Positions 22,873-31,879 of a DNA stretch of 64,000 nucleotides are shown one piece after another. A model generated the notes under the pieces. The model was not told the origin of the DNA. It saw only the letters and a program-made list of their open reading frames with translations, and did no database searches. This DNA comes from Amphibiibacter pelophylacis (GTDB lineage Bacteria; Pseudomonadota; Gammaproteobacteria; Burkholderiales; Burkholderiaceae_C). The position numbers were made by a program, and so were the translations under genes. The stretch covers positions 21,630 through 85,629 of the forward strand of contig NZ_JAWDIE010000016.1 of NCBI RefSeq assembly GCF_037688875.1, in the 5' to 3' direction. Numbering within the stretch: the stretch's first letter is position 1; every line of letters starts with the position of its first letter.

Positions 22873-25296
22873 TCAGCGGTTGGCGAAGGGGTAGACGGGA
22901 TCCGGCTGCACGGGGGCGGCCGGGGGCGCCGTGACAGCCGCCGGAGCAGGCGCTGCGGGAAGCGGCGCTGCCGGGACCGGAACAGGCCTGGGCGCAGGTG
23001 CGGGAACGGGGGCAGGCTGGACCACCGTCGCAGGCACCGGCAGTGGCACCGGGATGACGGCGGCCGGCTGCGGCGGGATTAGCGCGGGCAGCTGAGGCCC
23101 GGCGTTGACGTTGCTCATGACGCTGCTGGGCTCGGGCTGGGCCTCGGCCTGGCGGGCGCGGATCATGTCGTAGCGGTCCAGCGTCAGGCGGTCGGCGCTG
23201 GCGCTGGTCGGCAGGATGACGGGGCGCAGGAAAACCATCAGATCGGTCTTGATGCGCTGGCGGTTGCGCGAGCGGAACAGCCCGCCCACCAGCGGCAGGT
23301 CGCCCAGGCCTGGCACGCGGTTGTCCTCGTCGGTGTACTCGTCCTTGAGCAGGCCGCCCAGCACCAGGGTCTGGCCGTCGTTGACGACCACGGTGGTTTC
23401 GATGGCGCTCTTGTCGGTGGTCGGGCCCAGCGCGCTTTGCGAGCGCACGGCCGAGTTCTCCTGGAAGATGCGCATGCGGATGGTGCCGTCCTCGCCGATC
23501 TGGCTCTTGACGCGCAGCGTCAGGCCCACGTCCTGGCGCTCGATGGTCTGGAAGGGGTTGGCCGAGCTGCCCGAACTGCCGGTGTTGGTGAAGCTGCCGG
23601 TCACGAAGGGCACGTTCTGGCCGATGACGATCTTGGCTTCCTCGTTGTCCAGTGCGACCAGGTTGGGCGTGGACAGCACGTTGGCGCCGGTGTTCTGCTG
23701 CAGGAAACGCGCCAGCGCGCCCAGCGTGTAAATGCCGCCAAAGCTGCGCAGGATGCCCACGTTCAGGCCACCCAGGGCGCCGGTGGCCGCCGTGGCGGCC
23801 ACGCTGGCGGCGCCGCTCAGGCCCTGCGCCGCAGCGGCCGACAGGCCGATGATGTTGGTGCCGTCGCTGCCGAAGTTGGTGCCCAGGCCCAGCAGCGTGC
23901 CGTCGCCCTTGTTGCCGAACAGGTTCTGCCATTGCACGCCCACGGCGGCCAGCTTTTCGGCATCGACCTTGACGATCATCGATTCGACATAGACCTGCGC
24001 GCGGCGCATGTCGAGCTGGTCGATGGCGCTGCGGATCTGTCGGTAAAGCGGCTCGGGCGCGGTGATGATGAGCGAATTGGACGCCGGATCGGCCTGGATG
24101 AATCCGCCCGTGGACGGCGGCGCCACCGGGGTCACCGGCGTGGTCGCAGCTGCGCTGCTGGCCCCGGCGCCACTGCCGCCCGAGGCCACCACCGGTGCGG
24201 CCTGAACGGGCGCCGCTGCGCTGCCACTGCCTCCCGCGCCCGACCCGGCGTCGGGAAAGGCCGCGCGTAGCACCGTAGCCAGACGAACCGCATCAGCGTT
24301 TTTCAGAGGCACGACCCAGACGCTGCCCGGCGGCCCCTGAGTGGGCTGATCCAGCCGCGCGATGAGCTGGCGCGCTTCGGCCAGCTGCGCCCGGGTGGCC
24401 GCCTGCAGGATCAGGCTGTTGTTGCGCGGGTCGGCCAGCACGGTCACGCTGCCGTCCGAATCGCCGCCCGTCTGCACAGCGCCCGGCATGGCCATGCCGC
24501 TGCGCCGGGTGGGGACGTTGACCGGCGCCGCGCCACCGCCGCCACCGGTCAGGCGCTGGACCAGCGGCGCTAGGTCGGTGGCGATGGCGTAGCGCAGCAC
24601 GACCACGTCGAACTGGCTGCTGGCCGGTCGGTCCATGGCCGAAATGATGGTCGCCAGGCGGCGCAGATTGTCGGCGTAATCGGTGATGACCAGCGTGCCG
24701 TTACCGGGGTTGGCGTTGATGGTGTTGTTGGGGCTGATCAGAGGGCGCAGCACCGGCAGCAGGCTGTTGGGGTTCTCGTACTGCAGCTGGAAAATCTGGG
24801 TGACGATCTGCTCGCCCCGCGCCCGCGCGGCGGGTGTCGTCACCACGGGCGAGGCCAGCAGCTTGGCGTCGGCCTCGGGCACGACTTTGAGCAGATCGCC
24901 GCTGTCAACCACCGTGTAGCCCAGGCCGCGCAGCGCGGCCAGGAAGCTGCTGTAGGCGCGGGCGGGGGTCAGCGGCTCCTGGCTGTACAGCGTGATCGTG
25001 CCGCGCACGCGCGGGTCAACCACGAAAGGCTTGTTCAGGATGGCGCCCATGGCGCGGGTGACGGCGTCAATTTCGGCGTTGACGAAGTTCAGCGTCAGGC
25101 CTTCTTCCCGGGCGGCTTTGCGGCTTTCCTTGCGCGACTGCGCCTGCGCCGGGAGGGCGGCCAGCGGCGCCAGCTGCGCGGCCACCAGCAGCGCGCACAC
25201 CACCGGCCGCAGGCGCGGGCGCAGTGCGGCGCGCTGCAGGGCGGCGGCCTTTTGGGGCTGCGGGCGGGAATCGGGGCGGTCAGTATCGTGGGACAT
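22873..25296 (-). CDS. gspD: Type II secretion secretin GspD
   Basis: This 807-residue outer-membrane secretin has a signal peptide (LLVAAQLAPLAALPAQA, cut near residue 52). The N0 domain (LTLNFVNAEIDAVTRAMG) and N1-N3 repeats follow, with Ala/Gly/Ser-rich spacer loops. The secretin core contains VPGLGDLPLVGGLFRSR and LMVFLRPVIL. An extended Pro/Ala/Val-rich tail of about 80 residues ends the protein. Such a tail may contact a pilotin or peptidoglycan, but no pilotin gene is nearby. The ATG at 25296 was chosen because it directly precedes the signal peptide. The gene lies 17 bp after gspN. Confidence 0.93.
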   Translation of the reverse strand: MSHDTDRPDSRPQPQKAAALQRAALRPRLRPVVCALLVAAQLAPLAALPAQAQSRKESRKAAREEGLTLNFVNAEIDAVTRAMGAILNKPFVVDPRVRGTITLYSQEPLTPARAYSSFLAALRGLGYTVVDSGDLLKVVPEADAKLLASPVVTTPAARARGEQIVTQIFQLQYENPNSLLPVLRPLISPNNTINANPGNGTLVITDYADNLRRLATIISAMDRPASSQFDVVVLRYAIATDLAPLVQRLTGGGGGAAPVNVPTRRSGMAMPGAVQTGGDSDGSVTVLADPRNNSLILQAATRAQLAEARQLIARLDQPTQGPPGSVWVVPLKNADAVRLATVLRAAFPDAGSGAGGSGSAAAPVQAAPVVASGGSGAGASSAAATTPVTPVAPPSTGGFIQADPASNSLIITAPEPLYRQIRSAIDQLDMRRAQVYVESMIVKVDAEKLAAVGVQWQNLFGNKGDGTLLGLGTNFGSDGTNIIGLSAAAAQGLSGAASVAATAATGALGGLNVGILRSFGGIYTLGALARFLQQNTGANVLSTPNLVALDNEEAKIVIGQNVPFVTGSFTNTGSSGSSANPFQTIERQDVGLTLRVKSQIGEDGTIRMRIFQENSAVRSQSALGPTTDKSAIETTVVVNDGQTLVLGGLLKDEYTDEDNRVPGLGDLPLVGGLFRSRNRQRIKTDLMVFLRPVILPTSASADRLTLDRYDMIRARQAEAQPEPSSVMSNVNAGPQLPALIPPQPAAVIPVPLPVPATVVQPAPVPAPAPRPVPVPAAPLPAAPAPAAVTAPPAAPVQPDPVYPFANR

Positions 25297-25313
25297 GCAA
25301 AGCGGCACCGGGG

Positions 25314-26183
25314 TCAACCGACGCTGAGTAAGGCCACCGCGCCCTGGCGGCGGCCGAGAATGTTGAGAAGATTGTCCAGCGCGCCCGCGCGGTCGGGCGC
25401 GGCGCTGGCCTGGCCCTGAAAGCGCAGGCGTCCGCCCTGGAGCTGGCCCTGGCCCTGCAAGCGCAGCGCGCCGTCCAGAGTCGTCAGGGTGACCTGGGGG
25501 CCTGCGCCTGCAGCGCCGCTCTGGGGCCCCTGAACCGTCAGGCGGTAGCTGCCCAACTCGGGCAGGGTGGACAGGCGCGAGGCCATGTGCAGGAAATCGG
25601 CCTGCAGCTGCCCGGACAGCGCCACCGTGCCATTGTGGCCGGACAGGCTCAGATCCTGCCCCTGCAGGCGCACACGGCCGCTGGGCGCCAGGGTGTTCCA
25701 GGGCGTGCCCAGCGCGGCCAGCCAGGTGGCCGGCCAGTCGCCCAGATCGGCGGCGCCCCGGCCGCTGGCATCGTCCGGGCTCAGGCGCAGCTGCCACTGG
25801 CGCCAGCCGGGCACCAGCAGGGCCTGCACGGGCTGCGCCATGCAGCAGTCCTGACGCAAAACCAGCGCGGGCAGCAGACCACGCCAGTGGCTGGACCAGC
25901 TCAGGCGGCCCGGCAGCACCACGGGCGCGCCGCTGCCCGCACCGGCGCTGAGCAGCACCGTGGCCGATCCGCGCCAGACGCTGCCCTCGGTCGCCGCCCA
26001 GATCACCCGCCCGCCGCTGGCCTGCGCCACCGCAGCGCCCAGCCACGACGCTGGCGCCCAAATCATGACGCCCACGAGCAGCCCCAGCAGCCCCCCGACC
26101 CAGGCCCAGCGCAGGGCAGGGCGGCCGGTGCGCGACTGGCGCGGCGCACGCGCTGTCCGCTGAGGCATCGCGAACCCCTTCAT
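25314..26183 (-). CDS. gspN: Type II secretion protein GspN
   Basis: This 289-residue inner-membrane component has one N-terminal helix (WAWVGGLLGLLVGVMIWAPA, about residues 27-46) and a large beta-rich periplasmic domain with GSVWRGSATVLL and the GRLSW turn typical of GspN. Its ATG overlaps the gspM stop (ATGA). GspN is present in only some T2SS clusters and lies between M and D here, as in several beta- and gammaproteobacteria. Two cysteines in QDCCMAQ are unusual and could form a disulfide. Confidence 0.82.
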   Translation of the reverse strand: MKGFAMPQRTARAPRQSRTGRPALRWAWVGGLLGLLVGVMIWAPASWLGAAVAQASGGRVIWAATEGSVWRGSATVLLSAGAGSGAPVVLPGRLSWSSHWRGLLPALVLRQDCCMAQPVQALLVPGWRQWQLRLSPDDASGRGAADLGDWPATWLAALGTPWNTLAPSGRVRLQGQDLSLSGHNGTVALSGQLQADFLHMASRLSTLPELGSYRLTVQGPQSGAAGAGPQVTLTTLDGALRLQGQGQLQGGRLRFQGQASAAPDRAGALDNLLNILGRRQGAVALLSVG

Positions 26184-26698
26184 GGCGCGCCCGCCAGAGT
26201 CAGCACGATCTGGCCCGACCAGCCCTGGGGACCGTGATCGAGCTGGACCTGGCCGGGCCGCGCCTGCGCGCCCAGCTGCACGGCCTGCAGCCAGCGCTGC
26301 AGCGCCTGCGGGCCGACGTTTTTGAGCGTCAGCGTCGCGCTGTCGCCCTGCACGCTGAGTTGCCCGGCGGCGCCCAGCGCCTGCGTGGCGGCGTCCAGCG
26401 CCTGCTGGCGCTGCTGGGCGGACAGCGGCGCCAGCCCGGGCTGTTTGCGCAGCACGCTGGCCTGCGCCACCTGCTGCTGCACCTGATCGTTCTGGGCGCG
26501 CAGCTGGGCCAGCTCGGCCTGCGCCCGCGGAATTCCCTTGAGGGCAGGACGCAGCAGCCCGCCCCACAGCACCAGCAGCGCCACAGCCACGCCCGCAATC
26601 AGCACGCCCCGGCGCTCGCGCGGCTGAAGGGCGGTCCAGCGCTGCCTGAGCGGCTGGGCCAACGCGGCAAAGTTTGCGAAAGCGCCCCTGCGGCTCAT
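26180..26698 (-). CDS. gspM: Type II secretion protein GspM
   Basis: This 172-residue bitopic protein has a cytoplasmic start, one transmembrane helix at about 31-49 (GVLIAGVAVALLVLWGGLL), a short coiled coil (RAQAELAQLRAQNDQVQQQV) and a ferredoxin-like periplasmic domain. GspM pairs with GspL on the inner-membrane platform. It overlaps gspL and gspN by 4 bp each. Sequence conservation is low in this family. The call depends on topology and position. Confidence 0.82.
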   Translation of the reverse strand: MSRRGAFANFAALAQPLRQRWTALQPRERRGVLIAGVAVALLVLWGGLLRPALKGIPRAQAELAQLRAQNDQVQQQVAQASVLRKQPGLAPLSAQQRQQALDAATQALGAAGQLSVQGDSATLTLKNVGPQALQRWLQAVQLGAQARPGQVQLDHGPQGWSGQIVLTLAGAP

Positions 26699-27972
26699 GG
26701 CGTTCCCCCCACGGGCAGGGGTCGCAGGCGCACGGCAGCGCCTTCGTCCAGCACCTGCAGGCCCTGCTCGCGCAGACTGGCGGCGAAAGTCTGCTGCTGC
26801 TCACCGCTCCAGGTGCCGCGCTGCAGGCTCAGGCTGGCGCCGTCGTAGTTCAGGCGGCTGGCGGGCGCAGCCCCGGCGGGCCAGGCCGATGCGGCGGCGC
26901 CCATCAGCACGGCGAAATCGGCCGGATCGCTGGCGCCCGTGCGCTGGCGCAAGCCCTGCAGCGCCTGGCGCACCTGCAGCGGGGCATCCAGCAGCACGGG
27001 AATCTCCGGGAAAGCGGTTTTGACCGAGGCCTGAATGTGCTGCCCCAGCCGCTGCGCCTCGTGCGAGAGCTGCCACCAGCGCAGGTTCAGCCCCACCACG
27101 GCCAGCAGGACCAGCGCGGCCAGGCCCCAGCGGGCCGGGCGCCACGTGGGTTGGCCCAGTTCGCGGCCCAGGCGCTGCAGGTGCTGCCAGCCCTTGCGCG
27201 CGGGCTGAAGATCAAACTGCAGCAACTGCCACGGCGAGCGGCTGGCCTGCAGCCAGCGCTGGCTGTCGGACAACACCGGCACAGGCTGGCGCAGCCAGCG
27301 TTCGGCCACCGAGGCGGCAGCAGGGGCGGCAGTCCAGGTGGCTGTCCATGTGGCGCTAGGGCCATCGCCCGCCAGCGCACCGGCCAGCGCCTGGCGCGCG
27401 TGCCCCCCGGCCAGCGGCCAGACAGCGACGCCGTCGGCATCGGTCCAGACGATCTGTCCGCCATCTTCGCCCTCCAGTGCCGGACCTTCGCTGAAGTGAC
27501 CATAGCCGCTGGAGGGCCGTGAGTCGTCCTCCGGCCCCGGGCCGCTCTGGCCGGGCCAGGACAGCGGATGGGCGCGCTCGGCGCGGTGCCCGGCGGCCTC
27601 CAGCACGCGCAGCAGGGCCGCGAGACGCTGGCGCGCCATCACTGCGACCCAGGTCTCGCTGCCCGGCGCAGCGCCCTGTGGCAGCGCCAGATGCAGGTCG
27701 GGCGTGTCGTCCAGGACCTGATCTTCCAGCGCGTTCCCCAGCACGGCACGCAGCTTGGCGCGCGGCGCCTTGGGCAGGGTCAGGCGGTGCCAGGCCACGG
27801 CACTGTCGGGCAGCAGCAGCACGCATTCGGCGGCCTGCGGCAGGCGGCCCGCAGCGCTGCAGCCCGAGGCCAGCACGGTGTCGCCCTGCACCAGCAGGTG
27901 GTCCAGCGGCGTGGCGTCGTCCGGCACGGGAGCGCGGTTCGGGTCGGGCAGCAGGACAAGCAGGGTGGTCAT
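26695..27972 (-). CDS. gspL: Type II secretion protein GspL
   Basis: This 425-residue protein has an actin-like cytoplasmic domain (1-260) that binds GspE, then one transmembrane helix around residue 285 (WGLAALVLLAVVGLNL) and a periplasmic ferredoxin-like domain. Near the start it contains LLLPDSAVAWHRLTLPK and LEDQVLDDTPDLHLAL, which match GspL segments. It begins 9 bp after the gspK stop. It anchors the ATPase to the GspC/M/F platform. Confidence 0.87.
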   Translation of the reverse strand: MTTLLVLLPDPNRAPVPDDATPLDHLLVQGDTVLASGCSAAGRLPQAAECVLLLPDSAVAWHRLTLPKAPRAKLRAVLGNALEDQVLDDTPDLHLALPQGAAPGSETWVAVMARQRLAALLRVLEAAGHRAERAHPLSWPGQSGPGPEDDSRPSSGYGHFSEGPALEGEDGGQIVWTDADGVAVWPLAGGHARQALAGALAGDGPSATWTATWTAAPAAASVAERWLRQPVPVLSDSQRWLQASRSPWQLLQFDLQPARKGWQHLQRLGRELGQPTWRPARWGLAALVLLAVVGLNLRWWQLSHEAQRLGQHIQASVKTAFPEIPVLLDAPLQVRQALQGLRQRTGASDPADFAVLMGAAASAWPAGAAPASRLNYDGASLSLQRGTWSGEQQQTFAASLREQGLQVLDEGAAVRLRPLPVGGTP

Positions 27973-27981
27973 GGGGCGATT

Positions 27982-28989
27982 CTAGGGCGTCTGGAGCCGG
28001 GTTTGCGTGTCCAGCGCCGTGAGCTGCAGGCCCATGCGCAGCACCAGCGATTCTTTTTCCAGCACCAGGTCGTCCATGCGCAGGCGTCCGGTGACGCGGA
28101 AAAAGCGTGTGGACACAGCCACCCGGGCGCTGGTCAGCAGGCTGTCGGGCACGCTGGGCGGCAGCGACTGGCGCAGGGCGGGGATGCCATTCCAGGGCCG
28201 CGTGGCACGATCCTGCACCAGCTGCTGCGCCGCGCCCAGCGGCAGATCGAGCAGCGCGGCCAGCACTTCGCGCGGCGCGGTGTTGACGTTGACCGGCGTG
28301 ACCACGGGCAGCAGCGTCAGCCACGGCCGCAGCGCGTCCAGCACCGCAGGCGTCACGCCCAGCCAGCGCAGGTCGTCGAAACGGCGGGGCGGCAGCGGCG
28401 CGTTGCCGTCCTCCGAGGCGCCCCAGGCGCGCAGCAGGCCCTGGGCGATCTGTCCGGCGGTCTCGCGGCCCACCTTGGCCTGCTCGCACAGGCGCTGGAC
28501 CACGGCCAGCTCGACCGGGCTGATGATGTCCTTGCCCGTGGCCGGATCACGAGCGATCAGGTTGCGCAGGTTGTAGGCAGCCTGCGCGTCCTCGATGTGG
28601 CCGGACAGGAAGGCGTCGGGCAGGCTGCTGCTGTCGGTGGCGTTGGCTGTCGCGCCGTCACCGCCCTGGCCTGCGGCCAGAAAAGTCGACAGGCGCGATT
28701 CGGCCAGCGGCACCGCCCAGGGCTCGCCCAGCGTGTCGACGCTGCTGCTGCGCGCGTCTTCGCGCAGGATGAGCATGGCCCAGTCCAGCGCGCCGGTCAG
28801 CAGCCAGTCGGCCTGGCCTCGGGCGCGTTCGGCGGTTTCGACCTGCAGGGATCGCCACTGCTGCCAGACCAGCCCGGCGGCCAGCGTGGTGATGACGCTG
28901 ACGGTGAGCAGCGCCAGCAGCAGCGCCGCCCCGCGCTGGCGCCACCGCAAGGGCCTGAAGGGCCTGTTTTGAGCGCCGCGCCGCGTCAT
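27982..28989 (-). CDS. gspK: Type II secretion minor pseudopilin GspK
   Basis: This 335-residue minor pseudopilin tops the pseudopilus tip with GspI and GspJ. After a basic leader the hydrophobic prepilin helix GAALLLALLTVSVITTLAAG starts near residue 19, following the RQRG cleavage site. As usual for GspK, the residue at +5 is not glutamate. The large insertion domain contains AQAAYNLRNLI, a known GspK signature (typical D-NLNxLxA), and VNVNTAPREVLAALL. Its start overlaps the end of gspJ by 4 bp. Confidence 0.88.
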   Translation of the reverse strand: MTRRGAQNRPFRPLRWRQRGAALLLALLTVSVITTLAAGLVWQQWRSLQVETAERARGQADWLLTGALDWAMLILREDARSSSVDTLGEPWAVPLAESRLSTFLAAGQGGDGATANATDSSSLPDAFLSGHIEDAQAAYNLRNLIARDPATGKDIISPVELAVVQRLCEQAKVGRETAGQIAQGLLRAWGASEDGNAPLPPRRFDDLRWLGVTPAVLDALRPWLTLLPVVTPVNVNTAPREVLAALLDLPLGAAQQLVQDRATRPWNGIPALRQSLPPSVPDSLLTSARVAVSTRFFRVTGRLRMDDLVLEKESLVLRMGLQLTALDTQTRLQTP

Positions 28990-29651
28990 GGCACCACCCC
29001 CGGCGCCTGCGACAGCGACAGGCGCACGTCGCGTGTCAGCGTGCCGGATTTCAGGCGCAGCACCATGCGCACGCCGCCGGGCAGCTGCAGGACAGGGCCA
29101 CTGCCGCCGCCCGGTTTGCCGCCCTCGGCCGGAGGGCTGGTGGCGGCCACATCGTCGGACGACTGCGCGTTGGACCAGCCGTTGCGGTAGTAATACACCT
29201 GCCAGTCCAGCGCGCTGCCATCCAGCGTCAGCCAGCCCGGGCCGTCGGCGTTGGCCTGGCCCTGGCTGAAGATCCAGTTCTCGACCAGATCGCCCGCCCG
29301 CGTCACCGGGGCGTAGGCGTAGCGCTGCCAGCGCCCCTGGCGCACGCGCCAGACGACGATCTGCAGCCCTTCAGGCTGGCGGCGCACAAAGCTGAAGCTG
29401 GCGCCGTCAAACGCCAGCGCGGGGATGGCGTCGGTACGCACCAGCGCGGCCAGATCGCTGTCCCACTGGGCCACGGCGGTCTGCAGGCGCAAAGTGTCGT
29501 CCAGCACGGCGTTGCCCGCGTCGCGCGAACGCACCAGGGTGTCCACGCCGCGCCAGGCCATGGCCGCTATCACCGACATGATGACCAGCGCGACCAGCAC
29601 CTCGACCAGGGTGAAGCCCCGGGAGGGCCGGGCAGGATGCTGTGCGTTCAT
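28986..29651 (-). CDS. gspJ: Type II secretion minor pseudopilin GspJ
   Basis: This 221-residue protein has a type IV prepilin leader ending SRG and a mature start FTLVEVLVALVIMSVIAAMAW with Glu at +5. The C-terminal domain has the WQVYYYRNGWSN strand and the VRMVLRLKSG segment found in GspJ. A Gly/Pro-rich loop with PPAEGGKPGGGSG lies between them. It overlaps gspI and gspK by 4 bp each, so the block is transcribed as one operon. Confidence 0.9.
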   Translation of the reverse strand: MNAQHPARPSRGFTLVEVLVALVIMSVIAAMAWRGVDTLVRSRDAGNAVLDDTLRLQTAVAQWDSDLAALVRTDAIPALAFDGASFSFVRRQPEGLQIVVWRVRQGRWQRYAYAPVTRAGDLVENWIFSQGQANADGPGWLTLDGSALDWQVYYYRNGWSNAQSSDDVAATSPPAEGGKPGGGSGPVLQLPGGVRMVLRLKSGTLTRDVRLSLSQAPGVVP

Positions 29652-30022
29652 CGTGGAATCACCGTGCTGATCGACAGGAGACGGTGGCCGTCGGCATCCA
29701 GCACCGTCACATCAGCGCGGCGGAAGTTGGGATTGGGCGTGGGCTGCACGGCTATCTGTCCGCCCAGCGTCACACCCAGCTGCTCGCAGCTGAAATCGCT
29801 GCGGCCCACGGGCGGAAACTGGCGCGCCAGGCGGATGCCGGTGAGCTGGTTGTCCGCGCACCACTGCGCCAGCGTCATGCTGCGCGCGCGTTCTGCACTG
29901 GTGGTCAGCGACTGCGCGGCGCGCAGGCCAGCGGCCAGCGCCACCGCAACGATCACCAATGCGACCAGCACCTCGACCAGGGTGAAGCCCGCGGCTGGCT
30001 GCGGACGAGGCGGCTTCCTCAT
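29648..30022 (-). CDS. gspI: Type II secretion minor pseudopilin GspI
   Basis: This 124-residue pseudopilin has prepilin cleavage after PAAG and the mature N terminus FTLVEVLVALVIVAVALAAG with Glu at +5. The short globular domain ends with the DGHRLLSISTVIPR strand. It initiates tip assembly with GspJ and GspK. ATG at 30022 overlaps the gspH stop. Length is normal for the family. Confidence 0.88.
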   Translation of the reverse strand: MRKPPRPQPAAGFTLVEVLVALVIVAVALAAGLRAAQSLTTSAERARSMTLAQWCADNQLTGIRLARQFPPVGRSDFSCEQLGVTLGGQIAVQPTPNPNFRRADVTVLDADGHRLLSISTVIPR

Positions 30023-30591
30023 GGCTGGCCTGGGCCGCTGCCCGCACTGCCTGCACTGCCTGCATTGCCTGCATTGCGGAAGGGCCCCAGACCGTCGCTG
30101 GCCAGGGTGATCTGCTGGCCGTCCAGCGACAGCGTCACGCTCTGCGGCGGAATCAGCGGCTCGGGGCCCAGCACCAGATCGTCGGCCACCTGGCCGTTGC
30201 GGCTGACGCGCACGGCAATGGCCGCCCGGTCCAGCCAGCGCGAGGGCAGGGCGGCCCGGGCGGGCAGGCCGGCGAACAGGAAATCCGGCACCGGGCTGTC
30301 TTTGGGCGGCGTCGGCGCGTCGGTGCGGCGGTTCAGGCTGGCGGCGGGCCACCAGGTCACCGGCTGGCCGCTGGCGCGCGCGGTGGCGCGGGCGCTGTCC
30401 AGCAGGGCGGCCAGGCGCAGGCCTTCGCGGTCGAGCTGGCTGGCGGCCGGGTCGCGGATCGCCAGGCTGACCAGTCCCGCCGAGATCGCCACAATGGCAA
30501 TCACCACCATCAGCTCGATCAGGGTGAAGCCCCGGGTGTGGCCCGGCCGGCGCCGGGCGGCTTTACTGCCAGGAACCCAGATCGGCGTCAT
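30019..30591 (-). CDS. gspH: Type II secretion pseudopilin GspH
   Basis: This 190-residue protein has a prepilin signal ending HTRG and mature start FTLIELMVVIAIVAISAG. A GspH-type beta domain follows. The C-terminal 20 residues are a tandem (N/S)-A-G repeat ending GSGPGQP, encoded by a 9-bp DNA repeat. The ATG at 30591 was chosen because it leaves a leader of about 20 residues. An upstream in-frame start would overlap gspG further. The start overlaps the gspG end by 29 bp. Confidence 0.82.
   Translation of the reverse strand: MTPIWVPGSKAARRRPGHTRGFTLIELMVVIAIVAISAGLVSLAIRDPAASQLDREGLRLAALLDSARATARASGQPVTWWPAASLNRRTDAPTPPKDSPVPDFLFAGLPARAALPSRWLDRAAIAVRVSRNGQVADDLVLGPEPLIPPQSVTLSLDGQQITLASDGLGPFRNAGNAGSAGSAGSGPGQP
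30040..30078. repeat. 9-bp tandem repeat inside gspH
   Basis: About four units of a CTGCCTGCA-type 9-mer occur, with C/T variation between units. On the coding strand they spell Asn/Ser-Ala-Gly repeats at the protein C terminus. In-frame 9-bp slippage would lengthen or shorten the tail without a frameshift. Confidence 0.7.
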
Positions 30592-31030
30592 TCCCCTGGC
30601 CTCCCGGCTGGCCGTCAGCGCCGAGGCTGAAGACATCGAAATCGCCGTGCACGCCGGGGCTCAGGTACTGATAGGGTTTGCCCCAGGGATCGGTCGGCAG
30701 CTTGTCGATGTAGGGCTTCCAGTTCTGCGGTTTGGGGTCGGTCGTGGGCTGCTGCACCAGCGCCTGCAGGCCCTGCGCTGAAGTGGGATAGCGCTGGTTG
30801 TCCAGCTTGTACAGTTTGAGCGCCTGGCTGAGGTTGCTGATGTCGGTGCGCGCCGCCGTCACGCGCGCCTCGGCGGCGCGGTCCAGCACATTGGGCACGA
30901 TGAGTGCGGCCAGCACGCCGATGATGACCAGCACCACCATCAGCTCGATCAGGGTGAAGCCACGCATCACCCCGTGCGGCTGGCGGGAGCAGGAGTGCAG
31001 GGCAGGGCGTCGGACGGGGACAGCGGTCAT
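30563..31030 (-). CDS. gspG: Type II secretion major pseudopilin GspG
   Basis: This 155-residue protein is the main subunit of the pseudopilus. The prepilin leader (about 24 residues, ending VMRG) precedes FTLIELMVVLVIIGVLAALI. The C-terminal part has the family markers DNQRYPTSAQGLQALV, DPWGKPYQYLSPG and FDVFSLGADGQPGG, with the Asp residues that bind calcium. It is the first gene of the minus-strand operon, divergent from gspC with a 72-bp shared promoter region. Confidence 0.93.
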   Translation of the reverse strand: MTAVPVRRPALHSCSRQPHGVMRGFTLIELMVVLVIIGVLAALIVPNVLDRAAEARVTAARTDISNLSQALKLYKLDNQRYPTSAQGLQALVQQPTTDPKPQNWKPYIDKLPTDPWGKPYQYLSPGVHGDFDVFSLGADGQPGGQGNDADLGSWQ

Positions 31031-31102
31031 GGTGGGGCTTTCGGGATTCCGGCAGTTCAAGCCTTGGATGATAATGCGACAGCGCTTTTTTCTGCCGAGC
31101 CC

Positions 31103-31852
31103 ATGTCCATCGTCACCCGTCTGAATCTGCTTCCCCGTCTGACCGCCCTGCTGCTGTGGCTGGCGGTGGGCCTTGTTCTGGCCTGGGCCACACTGCAGGT
31201 GCGTCGCGATGCGGGCGTCCCGGCGGATGCGCGCACGCTGCCCACGTCGGCGGTGGCTGCGGGCGACTGGCAGCGCGTCATGGGCGAGCCGCAGGCCGCT
31301 GCTGCGCCGGCTGCGGCGCCTGCCCCCGCTGTGTCGCAGCGCTACAAGCTGCTGGGCATCGTGTCGGGCAGCCGCCGCGCCGCGCTGATGAGCCAGGACG
31401 GCAAGCTGCCGCGCGTCTGGCGCCCCGGCGACGCGTTGGCCGATGGTTATGTGGTCCAGCACATTGGCATCCGTGAACTGGTGGCGGCCAAGGCCGGTGA
31501 TGCCAGCGCCACATTCCGGCTGGAACTGCCGCTGCTGCCCCCGCCTGCCACAGGCGTGCCCGGGCAGACGGCCACGGCCCCCGGTGCGCCGGTCATGGCG
31601 CCTGCGCCCATCATGCCGCCCCCGCGCAGCCCGGTGATGGCGCCCCAGGGCATTCAGGCGCCGGGCACGGAGCCTCAGCCCATGACTGCCGAACAGATGA
31701 TGCAGCCCGGCCAGGTGCTGGGCCAGATGCCGGGTCAGCCCCAGCCCGACAACGGGCGCATGGGCACGGGCGGGATGCTGCTGCCCACCCCGCAGGTGCC
31801 CGGCGCAGCGGTGATCCCGGAAATGGCGGGCGGGGTCGAGCAGCCGCAGTAG
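31103..31852 (+). CDS. gspC: Type II secretion protein GspC
   Basis: This 249-residue inner-membrane protein has one helix at about 13-30 (LTALLLWLAVGLVLAWATL) followed by the homology-region domain with YKLLGIVSGSRRAALMS. A long Pro/Met/Gly-rich tail without a clear PDZ or coiled coil occupies the last 100 residues. GspC links the platform to secretin GspD. The GAAVRYALLGVV-type HR signature is represented by SQRYKLLGIVSG. It is divergent from gspG, and its start fits ATG at 31103 directly before the membrane helix. Confidence 0.85.
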   Translation: MSIVTRLNLLPRLTALLLWLAVGLVLAWATLQVRRDAGVPADARTLPTSAVAAGDWQRVMGEPQAAAAPAAAPAPAVSQRYKLLGIVSGSRRAALMSQDGKLPRVWRPGDALADGYVVQHIGIRELVAAKAGDASATFRLELPLLPPPATGVPGQTATAPGAPVMAPAPIMPPPRSPVMAPQGIQAPGTEPQPMTAEQMMQPGQVLGQMPGQPQPDNGRMGTGGMLLPTPQVPGAAVIPEMAGGVEQPQ

Positions 31853-31879
31853 CGGGTCGACAGACCAAGGCCGAAGGCG

